Shown here one piece after another: positions 37,350 through 47,029 of a stretch of DNA of 64,000 bases. Origin of the DNA: Chitinophagales bacterium (GTDB taxonomy: Bacteria > Bacteroidota > Bacteroidia > Chitinophagales > Chitinophagaceae). Numbering within the stretch: position 1 is the first letter of the stretch; each line of letters starts with the position of its first letter. The notes below the pieces were generated by a model, which was not told the DNA's origin, searched no databases, and saw only the letters and a list, made by a program, of their open reading frames with translations. The stretch is taken from NCBI GenBank assembly GCA_013298665.1, contig JAAFIK010000017.1, forward strand, positions 21,217 to 85,216, read 5' to 3'. The position numbers and the translations under genes are program-made.

Positions 37350-39313
37350 TAACCCAGGTAGCGGTAGCCCCGGCTCAGTTTGCGCAGGTCTGTATAAACA
37401 GAAAAACCCGTAGCATACCATTCATCAGATATCTGCAAGCTTTCCGGGGGCAGGGTATTGATAGATGCAGGTAAGGCAGTGGATGTAAGTACGCCTGGCC
37501 GCAGGGGCGGTAAATGTCGAGGGGATACAGCGTATCCTACCCATGATTTTTTTCGCAACAATACAGCTAGAATATTTTTCAGGAATCCGCCAGGCCGTTT
37601 CTGTAATAACAGGTGAACGGGTAAACTGGCTATAAACAACAGTACTACCAGTATATCGGCTAAACTTTTATGCCGGCGGTTGACGTCGTTTCCAATGGAA
37701 TATTTATTTTCGACAGACAGGTATTCGCCACCCATATCTTTACTGTCGCTGCCTACAATGCTGCTGCTTCCCGAGGCGTGAAATTTGTTCCTGACACCGA
37801 CGGGCAATTGTTGTATAACATGGATAATTTCTTTAAAAGAGTATCCGTCGGCGCAGAAAATGATTTCCTTAACGGGATACATTTTTATAAGATTAACCAA
37901 TTGCGCGGTATTCCCCAGTGTGCCAGTTGTTGTACTTGAATCATCATTTATCCTGCCAAGCACCCGCTCCCGCATACCCGCCTCTTCCATCAGAACCCCC
38001 ACTCTTTTATAATCCAATTCACTTGCAACGATAATTGTTTGGCGGTGTTCATCGTCTTCATCAGCAGTATTCATCAATTGCCAATAAATAAAAAGTTTGC
38101 GCAATAAACTCATACAAAAAAAGGAGAAGATAATACCAAAAACAAGGATACCTCTCGAAAACCGCAGCGATTCAGGCAAAAGCGCATAGCCGCTCAGCAG
38201 GATAAGTGCTGCCGAAAAAGTGGAGCGGTTGAGTCTTGCCTGACGGTACCCTTTATCATACAAACCCGAGTAGTAGGAGGCTGAAAGGAAAATGATGCCG
38301 TATACAGGAAAGGCGATACCAAGCATATTGGAGGAATAATTAACATCATTACGTATGCTTGTATTCCACCAGAGTTTAACAAGTGAGAAACTCAGCAGGA
38401 TGATGGTTGCATCAAGCAGGGGCAAGCCGATCCGCTGCACCAGCCTTGCGAGTGCAGACAAGGCCGCCCGGCTCCAGATGGCGGTTTGCACAAAAGCATT
38501 GAACAGACCCGCACGGCTGCCGCTATAATGCTTTTGTACGAACTGGCTCATGGCTTTATAAAACAACCGCACATAATTCAGGCTTCCCTTTTTGGTGCTT
38601 TCTCCCTTAAAATGAATAATGGTAGTACCCGCAAAATAATAATTCTGATATGGTTTCCCCTGTTGTATACTGGTAAAACGCTGTATACGATAGCTCAGGT
38701 CCACATCTTCCCCATACATAAAGAAGGCCTCATCAAAGCTGCCAACCTGATCCAGCACCGGCCGGGGTATAAGCATAAAAGCACCAGCCAGTACGTCTAC
38801 AGCGTGATTTTCGTGCTCGGAAAGATGCCCAAGATGATAGCGTGCAAAAAGGGCAGAATGAGGGAAAAGACGGGAAAGGCCGGACAATTTATACAATGAC
38901 GTCATTGGTGAAGGGAACGCGCGTTTGCTTTCTTTCAGAAATTGCCCCGCACCATCCACCATACGTACACCCAGGGCACCAGCATCGGGATGATCGTCAA
39001 AAAAAGCCAGACAGTTGCTGAAACAGTCTTCCGGAACAATGGTATCGGGGTTGAGGAATAAAATATACTCTCCTTTAGCCTGCGCAAGAGCCTGGTTGTT
39101 GGCCCGGCCAAACCCTTCATTGGTGGTATTCCATATAAACCGTACCTGTTGCTGAAACCTTTCTGTCAGAAATTCCCTGCTGCCATCCGTTGAATTGTTG
39201 TCCACCACTAATATTTCGGCAGCAATACCACGGCAAGCCTTCAGTACCGAGTAAAGGCATTGCTCCAGGAAGTACCTGACGTTATAGTTTACTATGATGA
39301 TGGATAAACGCAA
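37346..39313 (-). CDS. Family 2 glycosyltransferase fused to membrane and nucleotide-binding-like regions
   Basis: 655 residues. N-terminal GT2 domain (about 1-250): RLSIIIVNYNVRYFLEQCL, VVDNNSTDGSREFL, ILFLNPDTIVPEDCF (metal-binding D-x-D position), LAGAFMLIPRPVLD and MYGEDVDLSYRIQ. After about 270 come several membrane helices. A cytoplasmic segment (about 440-560) has TIIVASELDYKRVGVLMEEA, resembling the Rossmann-like part of polysaccharide biosynthesis proteins. Start is TTG (39313), justified because the GT2 family normally begins with LSIIIVNYN. Likely builds a surface polysaccharide; acceptor unknown. Confidence 0.87.
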   Translation of the reverse strand: MRLSIIIVNYNVRYFLEQCLYSVLKACRGIAAEILVVDNNSTDGSREFLTERFQQQVRFIWNTTNEGFGRANNQALAQAKGEYILFLNPDTIVPEDCFSNCLAFFDDHPDAGALGVRMVDGAGQFLKESKRAFPSPMTSLYKLSGLSRLFPHSALFARYHLGHLSEHENHAVDVLAGAFMLIPRPVLDQVGSFDEAFFMYGEDVDLSYRIQRFTSIQQGKPYQNYYFAGTTIIHFKGESTKKGSLNYVRLFYKAMSQFVQKHYSGSRAGLFNAFVQTAIWSRAALSALARLVQRIGLPLLDATIILLSFSLVKLWWNTSIRNDVNYSSNMLGIAFPVYGIIFLSASYYSGLYDKGYRQARLNRSTFSAALILLSGYALLPESLRFSRGILVFGIIFSFFCMSLLRKLFIYWQLMNTADEDDEHRQTIIVASELDYKRVGVLMEEAGMRERVLGRINDDSSTTTGTLGNTAQLVNLIKMYPVKEIIFCADGYSFKEIIHVIQQLPVGVRNKFHASGSSSIVGSDSKDMGGEYLSVENKYSIGNDVNRRHKSLADILVVLLFIASLPVHLLLQKRPGGFLKNILAVLLRKKSWVGYAVSPRHLPPLRPGVLTSTALPASINTLPPESLQISDEWYATGFSVYTDLRKLSRGYRYLGY

Positions 39314-39414
39314 ACTGAAATAACTGCCCCCGCAGGAAATAGAACGCGTAAAACTATCACAAAATAGGGGATATCAGTTTAAAAAAAGAAATCCGCGGGG
39401 GTGAATTGCTTAGC

Positions 39415-39445
39415 AGATAAATTGAAAGGCGAATGGGTATCTTTG
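39415..39445 (+). promoter_or_regulatory. Promoter of the inositol phosphatase gene
   Basis: TTG at 39415-39417, a 20-base spacer, then TATCTTTG at 39438-39445: a full Bacteroidota promoter. The ATG at 39450 starts only four bases after the box, so the transcript should be leaderless. Confidence 0.6.
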
Positions 39446-39449
39446 CAGG

Positions 39450-40229
39450 ATGCTGAAAACAACATTATTAGACGCCGTACAGGCAGGTGCAGCACAATTG
39501 CAGTATTTTTTTACCCGCGAGTTTCAGATTGCGGAAAAAGAAGGGGTTAACAACCTGGTTACCGAAGCCGATCATGCGGCCGAAAAAGCGATTATTGATG
39601 TCATCCGAAGTACATTTCCCGATCATTACATCCTGAGTGAAGAAACAGGTACGCAGCCAACGAACAGTGATATAAAATGGATCATTGACCCGATTGATGG
39701 TACAGTTAACTTTGCTAATCATATTCCCATTTGTGCAGTGAGCATCGGGGTTGAAAAAAACGGGGAGATGATTCTTGGAGCCGTGTATAACCCTCTTATG
39801 AATGAGCTTTTTGTAGCAGAACGCGGCGCAGGAGCCACACTAAATGGCAAGCCTGTAAAAGTTACCACTAAAGCTACACTCCCAAAAAGTTGCCTGGTCA
39901 CCGGTTTCCCTTACAGTTATACCGAATCGCCCAATAGTCCGCTGCAGGTAGTATCCCGGCTCATTAAAGCTGGCATACCCGTCAGGCGCCTCGGCAGTGC
40001 GGCCATCGACCTCTGCTGGGTGGCTGCGGGTCGCTTTGACGGCTTTTACGAACACCATCTTGAGGCATGGGATAGTGCGGCTGGCTTCCTTATGGTACAG
40101 GAAGCAGGTGGACTCGTGACAGATTTTGACGGCAACCTCTTTTCACCTTATCAGCCACATATTATCGCAACCAATGGGCAGCTCCATGAAGCACTCAGGG
40201 CTGTAATCAATGGTGCGGAAGTCGCATAA
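39450..40229 (+). CDS. Inositol-1-monophosphatase family protein
   Basis: 259 residues. The metal-site motifs are all present: VTEADHAAEKAII, SEETG, WIIDPIDGTVNFANHIP (D-x-I-D-G-T) and EAWDSAAGFLMVQEAGG. Removes phosphate from inositol phosphates or related small phosphates (possibly PAP/3'-nucleotide or sugar phosphates) with Mg2+. Followed by thiL; the frames nearly touch, so probably one operon. Confidence 0.92.
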   Translation: MLKTTLLDAVQAGAAQLQYFFTREFQIAEKEGVNNLVTEADHAAEKAIIDVIRSTFPDHYILSEETGTQPTNSDIKWIIDPIDGTVNFANHIPICAVSIGVEKNGEMILGAVYNPLMNELFVAERGAGATLNGKPVKVTTKATLPKSCLVTGFPYSYTESPNSPLQVVSRLIKAGIPVRRLGSAAIDLCWVAAGRFDGFYEHHLEAWDSAAGFLMVQEAGGLVTDFDGNLFSPYQPHIIATNGQLHEALRAVINGAEVA

Positions 40230-40257
40230 ATTACAATACAGAAAAAAGATACGCTTT

Positions 40258-41286
40258 ATGATGCGAACAGAAATAGGCAGTTTGGGTGAGTTCGGCTTAA
40301 TCCGCCACCTGACGAAAAATAATGAGACAAAGAATGTTTCCACCATTGTAAGTGTAGGTGATGACGCTGCAGTGATTGACCACGCAGGTATGCAAACGGT
40401 CATCAGCACCGACCTGCTGCTGGAAGATATTCACTTCGATCTGGGGTATACTCCGCTCAAACACCTGGGGTACAAATCAATCGTGGTCAACCTGAGCGAT
40501 ATATATGCCATGAATGCTACACCTACACAGGTTACCGTGAGTATTGGCATCAGTAACCGGTTCAGTGTTGAAGCACTGGAGGATTTTTATGAAGGCGTTT
40601 ATGCTGCATGCGAAAAGTACGGGGTCGATCTTGTGGGCGGTGACACCAGTTCTTCAAAAAAAGGTTTTATCATCAGTATCACCGCCATCGGTGAAGTACC
40701 TATAGATAAATATGTTACCCGGTCAGGCGCAAAAAAGGGCGACCTCATTTGTGTAAGTGGCGATCTTGGCGGCGCTTTTCTTGGACTCACCTTGATGGAA
40801 AGAGAAAAGAAAATATTTGAAGAGACCGGAGCACAGCCTGATCTTGAAAACCAGGCCTATATCGTGGGGCGTCTGCTCAAACCCGAAGCGAGGAAGGATG
40901 TGGTGGAATACTTTGCTACTGAGGGAGTTATGCCCACAAGTATGATGGACATCAGCGATGGCCTCAGCAGTGAATTACTGCACCTCTGCCGCGAGAGTAA
41001 TTGTGGCTGTTTACTCTATGAAGACAAGATACCGCTGGCAGAAGAAACACGACAGTTTGCCTATAAACTTGAAATAGACCCGACAGCCTGTGCCCTTAGT
41101 GGCGGTGAAGATTATGAGCTGGTTTTCACGCTGGATCAGTCATTATATGAAAAGGTAAAAAATAACCCGGATATCAGTATCATTGGGTACATTACTGATC
41201 ACACTGAGGGTAAACACATCATTACCCGTGGCGGGAACAAATATGAGTTGACTGCTCAGGGATGGAATCATCTCGGAGGGGCATAA
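40258..41286 (+). CDS. thiL: Thiamine-monophosphate kinase
   Basis: 342 residues from MMRTEIGSLGEFGLIRHLT, the canonical ThiL beginning; a frame reaching 16 codons further upstream overlaps the phosphatase gene and is not family-like. Motifs: VSVGDDAAVIDH, STDLLLEDIHFDL, VNLSDIYAMNATP, LVGGDTSSSKKGFIISI, MDISDGLSSELLHL and SGGEDYELVFTL. Makes thiamine pyrophosphate from thiamine phosphate with ATP, the last step of vitamin B1 synthesis. Confidence 0.94.
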   Translation: MMRTEIGSLGEFGLIRHLTKNNETKNVSTIVSVGDDAAVIDHAGMQTVISTDLLLEDIHFDLGYTPLKHLGYKSIVVNLSDIYAMNATPTQVTVSIGISNRFSVEALEDFYEGVYAACEKYGVDLVGGDTSSSKKGFIISITAIGEVPIDKYVTRSGAKKGDLICVSGDLGGAFLGLTLMEREKKIFEETGAQPDLENQAYIVGRLLKPEARKDVVEYFATEGVMPTSMMDISDGLSSELLHLCRESNCGCLLYEDKIPLAEETRQFAYKLEIDPTACALSGGEDYELVFTLDQSLYEKVKNNPDISIIGYITDHTEGKHIITRGGNKYELTAQGWNHLGGA

Positions 41287-41457
41287 TCACAAAGAAAGCC
41301 TGTTCCGGCTCCACAAAACTTTTAGGTTTTGCCGAATTAATTTAAGTTTACTATTCAAAAAATTATCTCATGTTCAAACAGTGTTATGCGCAGCAAAAAA
41401 TTCCGTCTTCAGGCCTCGTGATTGTTTCATCAATTTGTCAAAGACTGTACCCCCAAT

Positions 41458-42981
41458 ATGCATAGCCGATTATGGAGGCTTTCCGGCCTCTTTGCTGTAC
41501 TTGTGCTGCTGTTTTCCTGTTCTGCATCAAAAAAAGTGTATCATCCCGCTAAAAAATATGCACGTCAGGTTTTACAGCAAGATTATACCCTGCTGCGTAA
41601 TATCCTCGAAAAAAAACACCCTTCACTTTATTGGTATACGGGTAAAGACAGTATGGATTATTATTTCAATCAGTATTACCAGGCCATTACAGATAGTATG
41701 ACAGAGATGGAGTTTGGCTGGAAAGTACTGGCACCGCTTACCAATAAGATTCATTGCGGACACACAAGTTTCGGAATGAGCAGGGGCTTTAATCGCTGGG
41801 CATCTGGTATGCGCTTTGCATCCTTCCCCCTTTTTATGAAGGTATGGAATGATACCATGGTCGTAACAGGAAACCTGAACCGTAAAGACTCCATCCTGAA
41901 AAGGGGTACGCTTATCACCTCGGTAAACAGCCAATCGCCTGTGGCACTCATCAATAAGCTGTTTGGGTATATGACACAGGACGGGTATGCCGGCAATGTA
42001 AACTACCTGCGCCTGAGTGCTAATTTTCCTTATTATCACCGGCAGGTATATGGACTCAGCAAAAAATATACTGTTGGTTATATTGACAGTACCGGTAAGG
42101 CAGCTACTGCCAGTATACCATTCTACGATCCTTCAGCAGATACCCTTCAAAAAAACAGGATTACCCCACTCACAAAAATGAATCGGCGGCAAAGAAAGAA
42201 GCAAGCACTGCTTGCTTTACGTTCGCTGACAATTGATACGGCACAAAATACGGGGATCATTACGCTCAATACTTTCAGCGGGGGGCGACTGCGAAGGTTT
42301 TTCAAACGCTCGTTCCGTACGCTCGCGAAGAGAGGCATCACCAATCTTGTGCTGGATCTGCGAAGCAATGGTGGTGGAAAAATCGGCATGTCTACCCTGC
42401 TCACCAAATACATCAGCCGCCAGCCTTTCCGGGTTGCCGATTCGGCAACAGTGGCTGCAGGATCATTACGGCCTTATACACGGTATATCAAAAATGGGAT
42501 TCTCAATAATCTTGGCTTGTTCCTCTTTACCAGAAGAAAAGCAGACGGGCGACGGCATTTTGGTTTCTGGGAGCGGCGGATTTACCAGCCCAAATCAAAT
42601 GATCATTTTGGCGGAGATGTATATGTACTCATCAATGGCCCCACATTCTCGGCTTCCACATTGTTTTGCAATGCTGTAAAGGGACAGCCTGGCATTACAC
42701 TTGTTGGTGAGAATGCCGGTGGGGGCTGGCATGGCAACAGCGGCGTAATGATCCCGGATATTACCCTTCCCAATACCCGACTGCGTGTACGGTTGCCGCT
42801 GGTACGGTTGGTGCAGTATCATCATGTGCCGAAAGAAGGGCCGGGATCGCTGGGAGTACCACCCGATATTTATGTGGGGCCCAGCTATGATGCATTGGTA
42901 AAGGGCTATGATAAAAAAATGGAGGTGATCCGGCAATTAATCAAAAACAAAGCCACGGGTAAACCAACATTTAGTCCATAA
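41458..42981 (+). CDS. S41-family peptidase, lipoprotein
   Basis: 507 residues from MHSRLWRLSGLFAVLVLLFS, a lipoprotein signal peptide with Cys after LLFS; the frame has an earlier ATG at 41422 that would bury the signal. A helical N-domain, a PDZ-like middle (KDSILKRGTLITSVNSQSPV), and the C-terminal S41 protease domain with LVLDLRSNGGGKIGMSTLL and the catalytic Ser in NGPTFSASTLFCNAVKGQPG, then GENAGGGWHGNSG with the Lys position altered. Tail-specific proteases cleave periplasmic proteins at their C-terminus. It overlaps the convergent nitrilase gene by 11 bp. Confidence 0.88.
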   Translation: MHSRLWRLSGLFAVLVLLFSCSASKKVYHPAKKYARQVLQQDYTLLRNILEKKHPSLYWYTGKDSMDYYFNQYYQAITDSMTEMEFGWKVLAPLTNKIHCGHTSFGMSRGFNRWASGMRFASFPLFMKVWNDTMVVTGNLNRKDSILKRGTLITSVNSQSPVALINKLFGYMTQDGYAGNVNYLRLSANFPYYHRQVYGLSKKYTVGYIDSTGKAATASIPFYDPSADTLQKNRITPLTKMNRRQRKKQALLALRSLTIDTAQNTGIITLNTFSGGRLRRFFKRSFRTLAKRGITNLVLDLRSNGGGKIGMSTLLTKYISRQPFRVADSATVAAGSLRPYTRYIKNGILNNLGLFLFTRRKADGRRHFGFWERRIYQPKSNDHFGGDVYVLINGPTFSASTLFCNAVKGQPGITLVGENAGGGWHGNSGVMIPDITLPNTRLRVRLPLVRLVQYHHVPKEGPGSLGVPPDIYVGPSYDALVKGYDKKMEVIRQLIKNKATGKPTFSP

Positions 42982-43762
42982 GCATAAATCCATCAGCATC
43001 CTTGCCAAAAGGCAGTTTTTCACGTACCGTTGCAAGATCCTGCTTCTGTAGTGTAAGCGTAAAGATGTCTTCCGCATCAGCCCTCTGGTAGAGCGTTTCA
43101 CCAAGGGCATCCACCACCATACTATCGCCGCTGTGGTAAATTCCGTTTCCATCTTCCCCCACACGATTAACTCCTATCACATAAGACTGGTTTTCAATAG
43201 CCCGCGCCTGCAGGAGCGTTTTCCATGCATGGTTACGCCGCTGAGGCCAATTGGCTACGTATAACAAAAGATCATATTCTGGCTGGCCTTCGGTAGGCTG
43301 TTGTCTCGCCCATACCGGGAAACGCAGGTCATAACATACCTGCAGATTGATACGCCAACCTTTTACAGAAGCTACCACACGTCTGTTGCCTGCAGTATAA
43401 TGCTTGTCTTCTCCCGCAAAGGCAAAAAGGTGTCGCTTGTCATATTGACCATGGCGGCCATCCGGCAGCATCCATATCAGGCGATTGTAATAATTTCCTT
43501 CTTCTTCAATAATAAGGCTGCCCGCCATGATGATCTTCATCTCCATCGCTTTTTGCCGCATCCATGTTACGGTTGGTCCATCCATTTTTTCTGCAAGTTC
43601 AGCAGGCCGCATACTGAAGCCCGTGCTGAACATTTCGGGCAGCACGAGTAATTCTGTTGCGGGATCTATACTGCTGATCTTATTACCCAGCATCCTAAGG
43701 TTAGCAACCTTGTCTTCCCAGACAAGATTTGTTTGTATCAGTGTAATGGTAAGTGATGACAT
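42971..43762 (-). CDS. Nitrilase-superfamily omega-amidase (YafV/Nit2-like)
   Basis: 263 residues. Catalytic triad visible: Glu in LLVLPEMFSTGFSM, Lys in YDKRHLFAFAGEDKHYTAG and Cys in INLQVCYDLRFPVWARQ. NRVGEDGNGIYHSGDSM follows. This is the YafV type that hydrolyses alpha-keto-glutaramate-like amides, a metabolite-repair activity. Convergent with the S41 gene, with stop regions overlapping by 11 bp. Confidence 0.92.
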   Translation of the reverse strand: MSSLTITLIQTNLVWEDKVANLRMLGNKISSIDPATELLVLPEMFSTGFSMRPAELAEKMDGPTVTWMRQKAMEMKIIMAGSLIIEEEGNYYNRLIWMLPDGRHGQYDKRHLFAFAGEDKHYTAGNRRVVASVKGWRINLQVCYDLRFPVWARQQPTEGQPEYDLLLYVANWPQRRNHAWKTLLQARAIENQSYVIGVNRVGEDGNGIYHSGDSMVVDALGETLYQRADAEDIFTLTLQKQDLATVREKLPFGKDADGFMLMD

Positions 43763-43816
43763 TGTAATAAAGTTTTGTCGCTGAAAACAGTAAGTTGAAT
43801 AGCAAAAGCTGTCGTC

Positions 43817-44287
43817 TCAGGATAAAATATCGAGTTGTTCCCTGATCATGTCCCCCTCAAAACCTTTCTGCAAAAGCCAGCCCTGTACTTTTTTTTTCTT
43901 GATAAAGATATTGGTTTCTCCCTTTAGCTGCTGCCATCTTTCTGTCACAAGTCTTTCGAGTGCAGCAGCATAATCATCATTATCGATCTGTGCAAGTGCT
44001 TTCTTTATACAAACCGCGCTTACACCCCGCTGTTTCAATTCGTAGCTGATCTTTATCCGTCCCCAGCTTTTCATCCTGAACTTGCCACCGGCAAAAGCTT
44101 CAGCGTAGCGCTCTTCGTTGAGATAGTTCTCAGTAATCAGCGTTGCCAGTACCTCATCCACATCCCGGGAGTATAATCCATAACCGTATAATTTTTCTTT
44201 TACCTCATTATGACTACGCTCCTGGTAAGCACAATATTGTTTTACTTTTTGCAGTGCCTGATCCTTTGTCAGTTTTTGTCCGCTCAT
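43817..44287 (-). CDS. recX: Regulatory protein RecX
   Basis: 156 residues from MSGQKLTKDQALQKVKQY (ATG 44287); a TTG two codons upstream is inside the promoter box. Three-helix-repeat protein: CAYQERSHNEVKEKLYGYG, NYLNEERYAEAFAGGKFRMK and WGRIKISYELKQRGVS are the standard RecX repeats. RecX inhibits RecA filaments. recA is not in the window. Confidence 0.9.
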   Translation of the reverse strand: MSGQKLTKDQALQKVKQYCAYQERSHNEVKEKLYGYGLYSRDVDEVLATLITENYLNEERYAEAFAGGKFRMKSWGRIKISYELKQRGVSAVCIKKALAQIDNDDYAAALERLVTERWQQLKGETNIFIKKKKVQGWLLQKGFEGDMIREQLDILS

Positions 44288-44290
44288 CTG

Positions 44291-44298
44291 CAAAAATA
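44291..44298 (-). promoter_or_regulatory. TAnnTTTG -7 box of recX
   Basis: TATTTTTG on the minus strand, three bases before the recX ATG. Its T-run is also the T-tract of the terminator that ends the upstream operon, so terminator and promoter share bases. Implies a leaderless recX mRNA. Confidence 0.45.
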
Positions 44299-44322
44299 AA
44301 AAGAGCTGCTGAAAAGCAGCCC
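44299..44322 (-). terminator. Intrinsic terminator of the 44-55 kb operon
   Basis: Minus strand: stem GGGCTGC(T) / AGCAGCTC with a TTTTC-type loop, then TTTTTATTTTT. It lies about 38 bp past the last stop codon of the operon (44360) and immediately before recX. Confidence 0.75.
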
Positions 44323-44359
44323 TTTATTTGATACACATCCCGTTGGTGATACCAATCGC

Positions 44360-45280
44360 TTAAGCATACACTCCCCGTGTGTTTAGCCATAATGTGGCTC
44401 TTGCTGCAGACTTCCGTTTGGCAGGCTGTACCTGGAATAATATGGGTTGGCTCCTGCCATCATTGTTAATATTACCATCACCGACGGGCAATCCCCGGGG
44501 ATCAAGCGTTTGTATGGTCCAGATGAATTGTTTCACCGGCATTACGCTGTCCGGGCAATTACTGCAAACCGTCATATTCAATTGGGGCTGCCAGATATAC
44601 TGGGTGGTACCCCGTATGTCTTTATCCACCAGAGGTGGATTGCTGCGGAATGCCTGCATGGGCTTTTGTCCTTCCAGAACCTCAAATACCTGGAGGCGGT
44701 ATGTGGGTGCCAGTGTCGTAACCGGCGCCAGAGGAGTCCAGCGGAATGTAATAGCTGTCTGAGCATGCGCAGCATCAAGCACCGATCCATCAAAGGGCAT
44801 AACGGCAATGGGCAACTGATAAGAAGCAATACTGAAATTTCTGCAACGCTCCTCGGTAATGGGTACAAAATCAACCGGAGATACCAACTGCACACAAATT
44901 ATATAGACCTCAGCCGGCAACTTTCCAGTCCGCTCCAGCGAGGCTTTATACTTCCCTGTAAATACCATCGTCCCCAAAGGAAGAGCGTCGTTGGCGCCAA
45001 GGATGGTGTTGCCGCCCGGGAAACTGAAAGGCATAGCCCTTGCCAGGTCGGTTGATCCTGCAATATTACCATTTGCCCCCAATAATGTTGTTTTAATTAT
45101 GGCTTTTCGGGGTATAGTACCCTGTGGGTTGAATACCAGAAGGGTAAAAACCTCTTTCCGATTACCCCAATCGCTGAGCGTACCCGGGGGCGTGGCACTC
45201 ACCACAAGGCTGATGTTGAGCTGGGCAGATACAGTCGTGCCTATAAGGAGAAAAAAAAGTATATGGCTCAGATATTTCAT
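44360..45280 (-). CDS. Exported protein, TANFOR/Fn-like, last gene of the surface operon
   Basis: 306 residues, signal peptide MKYLSHILFFLLIGTTVSAQ. It resembles the first 300 residues of the 53.0-54.6 kb protein. Shared features include 'DWGN' near residue 40, C/R-rich FSI-type region near 150, PFDGSVLDAAHAQTAITFRW, YRLQVFEVLEGQKPMQAFRS, NPPLVDKD, QYIWQPQL and FIWTIQTLDPRGLPVGDGN. These resemble the TANFOR/fibronectin-like domains of Bacteroidota secreted proteins. It lacks the C-terminal cysteine module of its longer paralogue. Operon partner of the barrel and PKD proteins; role in the surface structure unknown. Confidence 0.7.
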   Translation of the reverse strand: MKYLSHILFFLLIGTTVSAQLNISLVVSATPPGTLSDWGNRKEVFTLLVFNPQGTIPRKAIIKTTLLGANGNIAGSTDLARAMPFSFPGGNTILGANDALPLGTMVFTGKYKASLERTGKLPAEVYIICVQLVSPVDFVPITEERCRNFSIASYQLPIAVMPFDGSVLDAAHAQTAITFRWTPLAPVTTLAPTYRLQVFEVLEGQKPMQAFRSNPPLVDKDIRGTTQYIWQPQLNMTVCSNCPDSVMPVKQFIWTIQTLDPRGLPVGDGNINNDGRSQPILFQVQPAKRKSAARATLWLNTRGVYA

Positions 45281-45305
45281 TGTATGATATTTTATTTGCC
45301 TTTAT

Positions 45306-47018
45306 TTATTTTCCAAACCGGTATTGCAAGCCGGTACGCAGGTTGCTTTCCAGATAACTGGCTCCCGCTGGCGTAATCTCATTGCCATATTTATAATAAT
45401 TGCTTCCCATAAAATTGCTCCAGGTAAGCCGTTCATTGAGTTTCCAGTCGATATTGGCAGAAGCAATAAAATTGTTGCTGCTGCTGAAACTGTTGTTCTT
45501 ACCCAGTGTATATTGCAATTGTCCGCGAAGACGTAGTTTCTTTTGAGCAGCGGAAAAGCTGATTCCGCTGCTGAGGGTAAGCAAGGCCGTTTTGAAACCC
45601 GGGAAGTTGTTGTAGAAGTACAGTACGCTGAAATCGGGGGTCAGGTCTTTATTGAAATAGGTGGGCACATAGGTAAGCAAGCCCATGTGTGTATTATTAC
45701 TGGTAAGCAGTCCTGTCATCACATCGCGTTCATCGTACTTGCTGTAGTTGTAGTTCAGGCTCAGCAAGTGGCTCATGCTGCTGTTGCTCCAGCTATAGGA
45801 AGGATTGATACCAAGATCATTACTTACATTTTTGATGCCATAAGGGTTGATCCCTCCTGGTGCCTGGAAGCCAAAATTATTGTAGGATAGATTCAGGCTC
45901 CAGTTGTCATTGAATTGGGTAAACCAGTTGATATTGCCAATCAGTTGTTTGGCGCGCAGGGTGGTATTGCTTACATTGTTTACCCGCTGTCCTACGCTGG
46001 CTACAATATTCATTTTCTGTTTCCAGGTATTGATCCGGGTATTTACTGTATAATCGAGCCGGTCAGGTTGAAGGAAGGGATAGCCGGGGGTTTGAAAGCC
46101 CGCACCCAGAAATTTCAACTTTACCCCAATGTCGAACAATGAGGAGCGTTTGCCGATACTGCCCTCACCGGCAAAGTCGCGGATGGTGGAAGTGTGGCCT
46201 TCAATAAAGGGTTTGAAAGAATTGACGGTGGTTGAGAGCGGGGCGTTTAAGTCTTTGGTATAGAAAGACTGTGCGCCCTCCGCTGTAAAATACCAGCCGG
46301 CCTTAAAATAGATCTTTGTAACGAGGCTGGTGGTAAAGCCTTCCTGCGGAGTTACCAGGGGCGGGGGAACTGCGAGGGAAGAGACCTTATCCTTGGCCTT
46401 AACAAAATTTAAAGCCACCAGGTATTTACCTTCCTTTTCCTTCCCGATCTGAAACATCCAGTTGTGCCTTGTGTATGCGCCGGTGGTGGCCGGGGAGCCG
46501 GTGAAAAAATTGACCGCGCGCTGTGACACCCCGGTAAAGAACTTGATGCGGTAAGCACCGGGTTTCAGGTCGAACCCTGCACCAAATACACCGATGTCAC
46601 CTGTACTAAGTTCTGAATAGTTGAGGTATTGTGTACCCAATTGCAGTTCTGCCCATTTATAGGAAGGGTTGATGCCGAAACTGTTCATGGGATTGGTGAC
46701 GAACTGGCCGATATTCTGCTTACCAATACCACTGTATGGCCCGGCAAAATTGGTGGCCTTTGTTGCAAAGTTGATATTGAACGGGATCGACCAGTTTTTG
46801 CCAAACTTCATTGTTGGTGTAAAGCTGAAGCGCAACTGGTTCCAGGGCTTACGCGGGTTGAATCCCGTCCAGCCCGCCGGGTTGCGGGTAAGGCCATAGC
46901 CTTCATAGCTAACACCCATTGTACCTGAAATCTGGACTGCTTTTTTCAGGTTCTGCGACCTCGCTGTTGAAAGCAGCAAACAAGCAACAGCGGGTATGAT
47001 CAGTCTATTCAATTGCAT
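45306..47018 (-). CDS. Outer-membrane beta-barrel protein (porin-like), surface operon
   Basis: 570 residues, signal peptide MQLNRLIIPAVACLLLSTARS. The remainder is a long series of amphipathic strands (for example QLRFSFTPTMKFGKNWSIPF, WAELQLGTQYLNYSEL, RTGLQYRFGK at the end), with a final aromatic/Phe-Gly tail typical of outer-membrane insertion. It is not the usual short PorP/SprF companion of Bacteroidota giants. It lies 11 bp after the 1982-aa PKD gene, suggesting it exports, anchors or organises that protein. Confidence 0.75.
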   Translation of the reverse strand: MQLNRLIIPAVACLLLSTARSQNLKKAVQISGTMGVSYEGYGLTRNPAGWTGFNPRKPWNQLRFSFTPTMKFGKNWSIPFNINFATKATNFAGPYSGIGKQNIGQFVTNPMNSFGINPSYKWAELQLGTQYLNYSELSTGDIGVFGAGFDLKPGAYRIKFFTGVSQRAVNFFTGSPATTGAYTRHNWMFQIGKEKEGKYLVALNFVKAKDKVSSLAVPPPLVTPQEGFTTSLVTKIYFKAGWYFTAEGAQSFYTKDLNAPLSTTVNSFKPFIEGHTSTIRDFAGEGSIGKRSSLFDIGVKLKFLGAGFQTPGYPFLQPDRLDYTVNTRINTWKQKMNIVASVGQRVNNVSNTTLRAKQLIGNINWFTQFNDNWSLNLSYNNFGFQAPGGINPYGIKNVSNDLGINPSYSWSNSSMSHLLSLNYNYSKYDERDVMTGLLTSNNTHMGLLTYVPTYFNKDLTPDFSVLYFYNNFPGFKTALLTLSSGISFSAAQKKLRLRGQLQYTLGKNNSFSSSNNFIASANIDWKLNERLTWSNFMGSNYYKYGNEITPAGASYLESNLRTGLQYRFGK

Positions 47019-47029
47019 AGCGGCTGGTT

